Below are positions 1 to 6,197 of a DNA stretch of 13,713 bases, piece after piece. Source of the DNA: Deltaproteobacteria bacterium UBA1386 (GTDB taxonomy: Bacteria; Desulfobacterota; Syntrophorhabdia; Syntrophorhabdales; Syntrophorhabdaceae). The stretch's first letter is position 1, and the number at the start of each line of letters is the position of its first letter. The DNA is taken from assembly GCA_002305765.1 (NCBI GenBank), contig DBQU01000013.1, positions 27,353 to 41,065 on the forward strand. The letters run 5' to 3'. The notes beneath the pieces were generated by a model, which did no database searches, had not been told where the DNA came from, and saw nothing but the letters and a program-made list of their open reading frames with translations. Made by a program: the position numbers and the translations under genes.

Positions 1-264
1 CTTGCCCTTGTCGGTGTCCTTCACGTCTATCTGGACGTCGCTGAAAAAACCCGTCTTATAGATGTTCTTCATGTCCTCGCGGAGCTTGTCGAGGTTGTAC
101 GCGTCACCTTCCTTCGTCTTGATGTTGTTCGATATGACAGCGGTGTCGACGCGCTCATTTCCGGTGATCTCGATCTTGGCAACCCTCTCGGCTTCTTGGG
201 CTTGGATCAGGACAGGCAGACACAGGATCAGGAAGAGGAGGATAAGACACTTCAATTTTTTCAT
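1..264 (-). CDS. bamA: BamA-type outer membrane assembly factor, N-terminal part (runs off the left edge)
   Basis: The first 88 codons of a protein that continues beyond base 1, read from an ATG at 264. Residues 1-22 are a classic signal peptide: MKKLK, a Leu/Ile-rich core, then IQAQ. A first POTRA repeat follows from about residue 28, with the hallmarks KIEITGNERV (30-39), I-K-T-K-E-G-D-Y (48-56) and LREDMKNIYKTGFFSDV (61-77). In this family the periplasmic POTRA repeats feed nascent outer-membrane proteins to a C-terminal 16-stranded barrel that folds and inserts them. The barrel is not in this window, so a TamA or another Omp85 member is the alternative. The gene lies 57 bp downstream of the tandem kinase on the same strand, among envelope genes. 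No clear Shine-Dalgarno precedes the ATG. The POTRA and signal-peptide reading is strong; the exact family member is less certain. Confidence 0.85.
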   Translation of the reverse strand, partial: MKKLKCLILLFLILCLPVLIQAQEAERVAKIEITGNERVDTAVISNNIKTKEGDAYNLDKLREDMKNIYKTGFFSDVQIDVKDTDKGK

Positions 265-275
265 AATGTTTTGCA

Positions 276-305
276 AAATTACCAAAAAAACATCCTCTTT
301 GTAAA
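276..305 (-). promoter_or_regulatory. Possible sigma70 promoter for bamA
   Basis: On the minus strand TTTACA (305-300) is followed after 18 nt by TAATTT (281-276). These resemble -35 and -10 boxes in an AT-rich gap that stands out from the GC-rich surroundings. The predicted start would leave a leader of only about 5-10 nt before the bamA ATG, which weakens the call. Read-through from the kinase gene 57 bp upstream is an alternative. Confidence 0.25.
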
Positions 306-321
306 GGTAAAAAAAAGGCCG

Positions 322-1743
322 TCACCACGATTCGATCTTGAGCCCATCCGTTCCCTGGTAGACGATCTCCCTTCCGGTGGAGTCGCGGGCCACTTTTTCC
401 AGCAACTGCCTCCTGTCGAGACCTGTTGAAGAGGTGAGCCTGGCGAGGAATCTCAGCCTGTCCCGCGTCGCGATCCTTCTGGGAAGGGTGGTGTTGAGCT
501 GAAGGAGCATCCTTTGGAGAACGTCCCCGTCCATCTCCCGGAAACCGATATCTTCGACATCGAGGAAACGGAATGTTCCATCGTTCAGTCTGAAGACGTT
601 GCAGGCCTTCAGATCGCGGTGGACGACCCCTGTTCTCAGCGCTCCCTTGAGGAAGAGGGCAAGGGAGTCCGCCAGGACCTTCCTTTGTGTACCGGACGCC
701 CCGTCGTATACCCTGTCCACGTGACGGTCCAGTTCCTCGCCCCTTACCCCAAGATCCTCCATGGCAATGTACCCGGGCCGGAAAAGGGCGGGCATGACGA
801 GATGAAACGTGTCGGGGATCAGGGGAAGGTTGAGGTAGACGAGGGCAATGTGAGCCTTCCATGCCCTTTTCAGCCTCCTCCTGCCGCCGTATATCTTTCT
901 CAGGTGGTCGGTGTACCTCTCGACGGCGACCTTCGTGTCCTTCTTGACGGTCTCGACGTAGGCCCCCCGACCGCGGTCCTCTCTGCCACGGACGTGCAAA
1001 CATCTGCCTTCCCACCGTGTCTTCGACGTGTTCTCGAAGGCCCGCCGCTGCTTTCTCGATATCCATCTCATGTGCATTGCCCTGAGGGTCCGCTCGACCT
1101 CACCCCGTAACCCTTCCCTGCCGTAGCACCGGAAGAACGTTTCCTTCTCATCGGGGGTCATGGTCCAGTAGGCCATGGCCAGGGCATGGGACAGGTTCGA
1201 GATCTCGTCGGCGGCGGCGAAAGAGCCTTTCACCTTCATCTTGTGGAGGTCGATAAGGTAGAGCCGTCCTTTCGAAACAAGCACGTTGTTCAGGTGGAGG
1301 TCATTGTGGAGGATATGACGCTCCTGCAGGTCGCGGAGCAGCTCCGCGAGGGCCGCGATGAGCCTCTCCCGCTCACCGGACCCGCGGAAGACGTCTATGA
1401 AGCTTTCCCCATCGATGTATTCGTGGACGACGCAGGAGGTACCCGGTCCCCGTCCATAACCGTGGGACAGGGGTGTCGATATCCCGAGAGAGGCAAGTTT
1501 CCGGCTCATGAGATACTCGACACGTCCCCGGGGATGCACCCTGTTCCGAATCGTCGCGAGGAGGCCTTTTTCCAGAAAGGACTTTACGAATACCCTGCCG
1601 GCCCTGAAGGGATAGGTGCCGTAGAGCCTTCGCTCTCCTCCCTTGTGAGAGAAGGGCTGCAGGACCTCGATGAGCCCCCTGTCCTCGAGGTGCCACTCGA
1701 TGCCGTTCACGTTGGCGACTATCAGTCCTTCGTGGTCTTTCAT
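322..1743 (-). CDS. Tandem-domain LPS-kinase-like protein (two InaA/WaaP-type kinase domains)
   Basis: A 473-residue protein with two consecutive small-kinase domains. Domain 1 (about 10-235) shows a candidate VAIK-type lysine in VFVKS (K54), a candidate helix-C glutamate E76, the catalytic loop HNDLHLNN (146-153) and a metal-binding LIDL aspartate (D165). Domain 2 (about 260-465) has the helix-C style stretch LKRAWKA (291-297), the catalytic loop HRDLKACN (375-382) and FLDVED (D395). Such loops are typical of the Kdo/heptose kinases (KdkA, WaaP, InaA), which phosphorylate LPS inner-core sugars at the cytoplasmic face of the inner membrane. The substrate here is unknown. Its start overlaps the upstream glycosyltransferase stop by 4 bp (ATGA at 1743-1740), so both are probably made together for the same glycan. 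In domain 2 the expected nucleotide-binding lysine before RY appears to be glutamate (E275 in VERY). That domain may be weakly active or regulatory, or my alignment may be off. Confidence 0.8.
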   Translation of the reverse strand: MKDHEGLIVANVNGIEWHLEDRGLIEVLQPFSHKGGERRLYGTYPFRAGRVFVKSFLEKGLLATIRNRVHPRGRVEYLMSRKLASLGISTPLSHGYGRGPGTSCVVHEYIDGESFIDVFRGSGERERLIAALAELLRDLQERHILHNDLHLNNVLVSKGRLYLIDLHKMKVKGSFAAADEISNLSHALAMAYWTMTPDEKETFFRCYGREGLRGEVERTLRAMHMRWISRKQRRAFENTSKTRWEGRCLHVRGREDRGRGAYVETVKKDTKVAVERYTDHLRKIYGGRRRLKRAWKAHIALVYLNLPLIPDTFHLVMPALFRPGYIAMEDLGVRGEELDRHVDRVYDGASGTQRKVLADSLALFLKGALRTGVVHRDLKACNVFRLNDGTFRFLDVEDIGFREMDGDVLQRMLLQLNTTLPRRIATRDRLRFLARLTSSTGLDRRQLLEKVARDSTGREIVYQGTDGLKIESW

Positions 1744-2708
1744 AGGGAATCCACGATCTCGGCGAACCTTTTGCCCCAGACCTGCAGCGAATACCTTTCC
1801 GCCGCTGTCCGCCGTGCCGCCGCGCCGATGCGCCGGCGAAGGGCCACATCGGAGCTGAGCGCCCTTATGACCTCATCCCATCCCCCGGGGTCGGTCCTCA
1901 GGAACCCGTTCACACCGTCCGTCACGATCTCCTTCGAGACGCCGACGGGGTTCGTGACCGAAGGGAGTCCCATTGCCATGTACTGGATCAGTTTCAGCCC
2001 GCATTTTCCCCGGGACCACGTGTCGTCTTCGGCGGGCATGATGCCCATGTCGAAATCGAGGAGCATCGACTTTTCCCGCTCCTTGTTCCATCTTTGAAAG
2101 GTTATCCCCTGTTTCTCGACGCCGAAGGGCTTGTCCGCGATGACCCTGAACTCGATCCCATCCCTGTCTGTGATGGAAAGAATGAGGTCCCTGATGCCCT
2201 CGAGGTACCGCAGGGTGGAACTCGTCCCGATCCATCCGACCACGAAGGTCTTGCGCTCTTCATGCGTTTTCACGGGATATTCGTCGATGTCCACCGTGGT
2301 GGGCATGTAGTGGATGCCGGAATTCCTGTGTCTGCCGGCCTCCTCCATGAGAAAGGAATTCCCGCAGAGGACCGCCTTCGAGGCCTTGACGATGGCGGCG
2401 AACCTCTTTCTTCTCGTCGCGCTCTCACCCTTGCTGCCGTACATGACGGCGTCATCGAAATCGTAGACCATCTTCTTCGCGAACATCTTGAGGAGGGAGA
2501 GCTTCATGGGGCTCAGAAGGATCCTCTGTACGACGACAACGTCGGATCGCGAGGCCGTCTTGAGAACGGTGCCGAGGTCCGCCTTCGTCGTCAGCAGGGA
2601 GATCTTGAAACCCCTCTCCTCGAGATACGGGAAGTATTGCTGGATCCTGTATCCCACAGGGTTTTCCTTGGTGAATATGTTGTGGGTGTAGAAAAGTATC
2701 TTTTTCAT
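1740..2708 (-). CDS. GT4-family glycosyltransferase
   Basis: A 322-residue GT-B fold glycosyltransferase. The N-terminal half opens with KKILFYTHN and the nucleotide-fold turn NPVGYRIQQYFPYLEERG (16-33). It carries the YDFDDAVM motif (82-89) that is common in bacterial group-1 transferases. The C-terminal sugar-nucleotide half starts near VVGWIGTSST (156-165) and includes GKCGLKLIQYMAMGLPSV (234-251) and VGVSKEIVTDGVNGFL (255-270). This closely follows the GT4 donor-binding pattern. The usual E-x7-E pair is not intact: the second Glu position is Q242 and the first is Gly/Lys. This is seen in the K-C-x-x-K-x-x-x-Y-M-A variant of the family, so it need not mean inactivity. The gene is the first of a two-gene unit with the LPS-type kinase and has its own promoter 37 bp upstream. 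It probably adds a sugar to LPS core or another surface glycan; the exact donor and acceptor cannot be read from sequence. Confidence 0.85.
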   Translation of the reverse strand: MKKILFYTHNIFTKENPVGYRIQQYFPYLEERGFKISLLTTKADLGTVLKTASRSDVVVVQRILLSPMKLSLLKMFAKKMVYDFDDAVMYGSKGESATRRKRFAAIVKASKAVLCGNSFLMEEAGRHRNSGIHYMPTTVDIDEYPVKTHEERKTFVVGWIGTSSTLRYLEGIRDLILSITDRDGIEFRVIADKPFGVEKQGITFQRWNKEREKSMLLDFDMGIMPAEDDTWSRGKCGLKLIQYMAMGLPSVTNPVGVSKEIVTDGVNGFLRTDPGGWDEVIRALSSDVALRRRIGAAARRTAAERYSLQVWGKRFAEIVDSL

Positions 2709-2744
2709 GGAATACGGCGCGCCATCGCCCTTAGAGACATGTTG

Positions 2745-2773
2745 AATATATCATCGCCGTATCGGGCTGTCAA
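2745..2773 (-). promoter_or_regulatory. Near-consensus sigma70 promoter for the glycosyltransferase-kinase unit
   Basis: On the minus strand a perfect TTGACA (2773-2768) is followed by exactly 17 nt and TATATT (2750-2745), which is five of six matches to the -10 consensus. Transcription should begin near 2738 and leave a leader of about 30 nt before the ATG at 2708. The site lies in the 108-bp gap after nth, so the envelope-sugar pair has a separate transcription unit from the repair/salvage operon. I see no clear terminator hairpin in the same gap. The ribosome-binding site is weak (AAGGG about 20 nt upstream). Confidence 0.7.
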
Positions 2774-2816
2774 CGCCGGGGAGGAAGCGGGAAGGATCAT
2801 TCCGGCAGCTGTCCCG

Positions 2817-3488
2817 TCATCTCGATTTCGTCACGCCTTTCTTCGCGCAGAGGTTCTCGATGGGGCATTCGCTGCATTTCGGCGACAGGGGAGTGCAGAT
2901 CCGTTTGCCGAAGGTCACGAGCAGGGAGTTGTAGACGATCCAGTACCGCCCGGGCAGTACCTGTCTCAGGGTATCTTCGGTGGCGTGAGGGTTCTTCGTC
3001 GAGACGATGCCGAGCCTGTTGGATATCCTGTGGACGTGCGTATCCACGCATATGCCCGGCTTCCCGTACCCTTCGGTGACGACGAGGTTCGCCGTCTTGC
3101 GGCCTATCCCCCGGATGGAGAGAAGCTCTTCGATGGTGTCGGGGACCCTCCCGCCGTATTTGTCGATGATGGTCCGGGTGACCTCCTTGAGGACCTTTGC
3201 CTTGTTCCGATAGAAACCCACGGGATAGATCATCCTCTCCAGCTCTCCATCGGGGATGTCAAGAAGTGCCCGGGGGGTCGCGGCGCGGGGTGCGAGGGTC
3301 TCCATCACCTTCTCCGTCGTCTCGTCCTTCGTCCGAAGGCTGAGGAGTGTCCCGACGAGCACGACGAAGGGGTCTGACGTCTCCCTTCGGGATATGCGGG
3401 TGATGATCGGCGCCGCCTCCTCGGGGAAGAGATCGATGAGGGTCTTCATCATCTCGTCAAAGGGGAATCCTTTCTTCACCGGCTTCAT
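2817..3488 (-). CDS. nth: Endonuclease III (4Fe-4S DNA glycosylase/AP lyase)
   Basis: A 223-residue base-excision repair enzyme of the HhH-GPD superfamily. It removes oxidised pyrimidines and nicks abasic sites. Visible landmarks are LLSLRTKD (48-55), the helix-hairpin-helix SIRGIGRKTA (124-133) with the Schiff-base lysine K131, and CVDTHVHR (147-154) with the catalytic aspartate D149. At the C-terminus an iron-sulphur cluster set C198-x6-C205-x2-C208-x5-C214 matches the family spacing exactly. I chose the ATG at 3488, not a longer frame that begins far upstream inside the Mut7-C gene, because GGAG lies 7 nt before it (3499-3496) and the protein then has normal family length. It follows the Mut7-C gene by 25 bp and is probably the last gene of the nucleoside-salvage operon. 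Confidence 0.95.
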   Translation of the reverse strand: MKPVKKGFPFDEMMKTLIDLFPEEAAPIITRISRRETSDPFVVLVGTLLSLRTKDETTEKVMETLAPRAATPRALLDIPDGELERMIYPVGFYRNKAKVLKEVTRTIIDKYGGRVPDTIEELLSIRGIGRKTANLVVTEGYGKPGICVDTHVHRISNRLGIVSTKNPHATEDTLRQVLPGRYWIVYNSLLVTFGKRICTPLSPKCSECPIENLCAKKGVTKSR

Positions 3489-3495
3489 CTTGTAT

Positions 3496-3499
3496 CTCC
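3496..3499 (-). promoter_or_regulatory. Shine-Dalgarno site fixing the nth start
   Basis: GGAG on the minus strand lies 7 nt before the ATG at 3488. It supports that start over any in-frame start farther upstream, which would overlap the preceding gene. Confidence 0.6.
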
Positions 3500-3513
3500 A
3501 TGGGTCCGTCGGC

Positions 3514-3969
3514 TCACCGGGCGGTACCGTCGGCGAGCTTCTCAAGCCACTCACGCATTTCCTCCGCGTGTGAGCCCTCCCAGTAGACCTTCTTGCACGA
3601 CGGGCAGGTCTTGAACCGGTCGTGGTGGTGGTATATGTATTCCGGGACGAAGGGCTCGATCTCCTCTTTGGGCGTGTCGATGAGCGGTATGTTGCATTCA
3701 AGGCAGCGCGACATGAACGCCTTCGGGTCGACATGTCTGTCTATGATCTCTTTTATCTCCAGGATCTGTTTCGCGGGGTCGTTGTCACGGATGACGACCG
3801 TATGGGGACGGCCCGTCCTGTCCTGCCTCCTTGTAAGGAAGAGGCACTGACCGGAGGGCGGAGGAAAGGACGCCGGGTCTTCTCCCTGACGCACATAGCG
3901 GGCGTCGAAACCCAGGGTCCTCAAGTACCGGGCAAGCTTTCCCAGCATGACGTCGCAGACGAATATCAT
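3514..3969 (-). CDS. Mut7-C (PIN-like RNase) domain protein with zinc ribbon
   Basis: A 151-residue protein matching the Mut7-C family: an N-terminal PIN-like fold, then a treble-cysteine zinc ribbon. The start FVCDVMLGKLARYLRTLGFD (3-22) is the family signature, with acidic D6. The zinc ligands are C89/C92 (CLEC) and C122/C125 (CPSC), followed by the conserved KVYWEGSHAEEM (127-138). The family is named after the C-terminus of the exonuclease Mut7 and is predicted to be a nuclease; bacterial substrates are poorly known. One oddity is that the strand normally ending in a conserved acidic residue (LTRD) reads LTRRQD (45-50), so the second acidic site is replaced by R48 or shifted to D50. Its ATG overlaps the deaminase stop by 4 bp (3969-3966), so it is translationally coupled to nucleoside salvage and upstream of nth. 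Confidence 0.85.
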   Translation of the reverse strand: MIFVCDVMLGKLARYLRTLGFDARYVRQGEDPASFPPPSGQCLFLTRRQDRTGRPHTVVIRDNDPAKQILEIKEIIDRHVDPKAFMSRCLECNIPLIDTPKEEIEPFVPEYIYHHHDRFKTCPSCKKVYWEGSHAEEMREWLEKLADGTAR

Positions 3970-5222
3970 CTCGTGACAAGGGCGCGGGCCGTCTCGGCGG
4001 CCTTTGCCATGATCTCCTCTTCGCCCGCGACGACACGTCCCTCCATGAGGACCTCCCCCATGCAGATGACGGTGTCGACGGCGGAGCCGTTCGCGGCGTA
4101 GACCATATCTGAATAGATGTCGAAATTGGGGACGAACTCAGGCCTCGCGAGGTCGATAAGGATGATGTCGGGACGTAAGCCTTCCCTGATCGACCACTCG
4201 CCGAGGCGGAAGATGTCGGCGGCGGTCCTGGTGGCCATGTCGAATGTCTGCCGGGCCGGCAGCATCGTCGGGTCCGATGTGTGGAATTTGGCGAGCAGCG
4301 AGGCGAACTTCATCGTTTCCAGAACGTCGAGATGGTTGTTGGAGGCGCATCCGTCGGTCCCGAAACAGTAGGGTATCCCCGCGTCGCCGATGAGACGGTG
4401 AGGGAAGACCCGTCCAACGGCGAGCTTCAGATTGGAGACGGGCACGTGCACAAGCCGGGCGCCGCGCTCGCTGAGCACGCGGACGTCAGCCTCGTCGAGG
4501 GCGCAGCCGTGGCAGCCAATGTAGCGCCTGGAAAGAAGACCGATGGAGTCAAGGAACTCCACGGGGGACATTCCATACTTCTCATGCGAGAAACGTGTCT
4601 CGTCGGCGGTCTCCGCCAGGTGCATGTGGATGAGGATGTCCTTGTCGACGGAGAAGTCGCGCATCCACTCGAGGCTCGCCTTCGATACCGTGTACAGCGC
4701 GTGGGGGCCGAAGGTGAAGGTTGCGTAGGGTTCGTACTTCTTCGAGAGCGTGTAAAGGTCGTGGTTGAGCGCTATCTGCTCCCGGGCCTTGCCGTCATCG
4801 AACAGGTCGATGAAGACGGCGCTGATGAAACCCCGCACCTTCATATCGGCGGCCGCCCGGGCGGTTGCCTCCCAGTGCCAGTACATGTCGTTGAAAGCGG
4901 TGACGCCATTCTTTATCATCTCCAGGCAGGCAAGGCGCGCCCCCCAGTACACATCTTCTTCGGTGAGCTTGGATTCGAGGACCCATATCTTCTCCTCGAG
5001 CCAGGATTTCAGGGGCATATCGTCGGCATAACCCCGGAAGAGGGTCATGGCGGCGTGGGTGTGCCCGTTGATGAGGGAGGGCAGGGCGGCCTTGCCCGTG
5101 CCGTCTATCGTCCTGTCGGCGCCGCGCGTGCATGACGGGGAGATCTCGAGGATGACGCCGTTGTCGATGAAGATGTCCCTGACGGCGCCGTCGAGGAGGA
5201 CACCCTTGATGAGGATCGTCAC
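3966..5222 (-). CDS. mtaD: 5-methylthioadenosine/S-adenosylhomocysteine deaminase (amidohydrolase)
   Basis: A 418-residue amidohydrolase-superfamily deaminase. The TIM-barrel metal site is complete: NGHTHAAMTLFRG (52-64) with H54 and H56, HMHLAET (199-205) with H201 and the catalytic E204, CHGCALDE (237-244) with H238, and FGTDGCASNN (287-296) with D290. The order and wording match the MTA/SAH/adenosine deaminase group, which converts the 6-amino group of MTA, SAH or related 5'-modified adenosines to the inosine form. 5'-Deoxyadenosine is another documented substrate in anaerobes of this group. The start is GTG at 5222; its GTGA overlaps the upstream phosphorylase stop (5222-5219), so the two are coupled. 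The two products form consecutive steps. The other close family, guanine or 8-oxoguanine deaminase (SsnA-like), is less likely given the phosphorylase neighbour. Confidence 0.88.
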   Translation of the reverse strand: MTILIKGVLLDGAVRDIFIDNGVILEISPSCTRGADRTIDGTGKAALPSLINGHTHAAMTLFRGYADDMPLKSWLEEKIWVLESKLTEEDVYWGARLACLEMIKNGVTAFNDMYWHWEATARAAADMKVRGFISAVFIDLFDDGKAREQIALNHDLYTLSKKYEPYATFTFGPHALYTVSKASLEWMRDFSVDKDILIHMHLAETADETRFSHEKYGMSPVEFLDSIGLLSRRYIGCHGCALDEADVRVLSERGARLVHVPVSNLKLAVGRVFPHRLIGDAGIPYCFGTDGCASNNHLDVLETMKFASLLAKFHTSDPTMLPARQTFDMATRTAADIFRLGEWSIREGLRPDIILIDLARPEFVPNFDIYSDMVYAANGSAVDTVICMGEVLMEGRVVAGEEEIMAKAAETARALVTR

Positions 5223-5914
5223 GAGAGGCCCCGTGAGATGAGGGTGTTGAGGACGTTCTCGATGGTCGAGAGGTTCCGCGACACATTCGCCCGGATCTCG
5301 TCGATCGTCAGGGGCACCTCGACTATGCCATGACAGTAGTTGTCTATGGAACAGATGCTGGCGTAGGGCAGGTCAATCTCCATGGCGAGGGTCGCCTCGG
5401 AGGCGAGCGTCATCCCGACGATGTCCCCGAAGCCCTTGAGTATATTGATCTCGGCCTTCGTCTCCAACCTCGGCCCGATGGTCTCAACGTAGGTGCCGCC
5501 CATGCGGACAGCCATGGTGTGCTCCCTGCATGCCACGAACACCTCATGGGCGAAGTTTCCGTCCATCACGGGTATCATGAAACGCATCTCATCATCGAAG
5601 AAGGTCTCGATGTGCCAGGGGGAGACGAAATCGTCGGGAACGAGGAGGGTGCCGGGCTCAAGGGAGAACTTGAGGCTTCCCACGGAGTTGACGGCCACTA
5701 TCTTGCGCGCCCCCAGTTCCTTGAGCGCCGCGATGTTTGCTTTGTGTCTTATCCTGTGAGGGGGCATCGGGGGACTGCCGTGTCTTTGGAGGAAAACAAC
5801 CCCATCCCCCTTCTTCACGGTGACGGTGCCGAAAGAGGTCTTAACGGTTTCCTCGGGCCAGCCGGAGAAGATCCGGCAGTCGAGCAGCGATGTTCCTCCA
5901 AGTATCGCGAACAT
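5219..5914 (-). CDS. MTAP/MTIP-family purine nucleoside phosphorylase
   Basis: A 231-residue family-1 nucleoside phosphorylase. It opens with the phosphate loop AILGGTSL (3-10) and has RHGSPPMPPHR (44-54), KANIAALKELGA (58-69), NSVGSL (76-81), GPRLETKAEI (147-156) and GMTLASEATLAMEI (167-180). These match the MTA phosphorylase fold. At the base-recognition loop, MTA phosphorylases have T-D-Y-D, but this protein reads I-D-N-Y (190-193). Asn there favours 6-oxopurines. With the adjacent MTA deaminase I infer methylthioinosine phosphorolysis to hypoxanthine and methylthioribose-1-phosphate. A GTG at 5947 would add 11 residues. I prefer ATG 5914 because family members begin right at the glycine-rich loop, GGGA precedes it, and 5947 falls inside a likely promoter spacer. 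The stop overlaps the deaminase start by 4 bp. Confidence 0.85.
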   Translation of the reverse strand: MFAILGGTSLLDCRIFSGWPEETVKTSFGTVTVKKGDGVVFLQRHGSPPMPPHRIRHKANIAALKELGARKIVAVNSVGSLKFSLEPGTLLVPDDFVSPWHIETFFDDEMRFMIPVMDGNFAHEVFVACREHTMAVRMGGTYVETIGPRLETKAEINILKGFGDIVGMTLASEATLAMEIDLPYASICSIDNYCHGIVEVPLTIDEIRANVSRNLSTIENVLNTLISRGLS

Positions 5915-5928
5915 GGTTCCCAGATATT

Positions 5929-5957
5929 CTTGTACAGGGAATGGCACGTTGAGTCAA
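5929..5957 (-). promoter_or_regulatory. Candidate sigma70 promoter for the phosphorylase-deaminase-Mut7C-nth operon
   Basis: On the minus strand TTGACT (5957-5952) is followed by 17 nt and TACAAG (5934-5929), five and four matches to the -35 and -10 consensus. Transcription would start near 5922, only about 8 nt before the ATG at 5914, so the leader would be very short. It sits just after the SCPU remnant stop at 5985. Confidence 0.4.
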
Positions 5958-5984
5958 TAGAATTGTTGAAAGACGGGATCCCTG

Positions 5985-6197
5985 TCACCACTCGACGGTT
6001 ATTGTCAGCTTGTCCTCAAAGCTTTGCTCGGCCACGTTCTGGTTTCTCGGTATGCTTCCGTAGACGAAGAACTCTTTGTCGCCGCCATCCTTCCCGAACG
6101 CGAAGTCTCCCCCGTACGTTCCCTGCCGGCCGTCAGCCCAGATCCTTGTGCAGGAAGTGTTCTCGTAGACAGGTCCGGAGTATCGGGTTCCCTTCCC
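5985..6197 (-). pseudogene. C-terminal remnant of a spore coat protein U (SCPU) domain protein
   Basis: An open stretch of 70 codons and a TGA stop on the minus strand, with no ATG and no early GTG or TTG start. The translation reads like the C-terminal half of an SCPU domain: CTRIWADGRQGTYGG (16-30), then FFVYGSIPRNQNVAE (43-57), then SFEDKLTITVEW (59-70). This is the W-x-D-G...YG-x-I-P...D-x-x-x-x-x-V pattern of these secreted chaperone-usher type subunits. The signal peptide and the N-terminal half are missing. The frame begins immediately after the ligA TAG and is in the same frame as ligA, so the upstream part was presumably lost by a deletion that ended at ligA. A genuine short gene with a hidden start is unlikely. 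The family reading comes from pattern recognition, not a search. Confidence 0.65.

Noticed and set aside
2094..3377. A 427-codon plus-strand frame spanning the glycosyltransferase and nth
   Set aside because: It runs opposite two well-supported genes and across their promoter gap, and it shows no family features.
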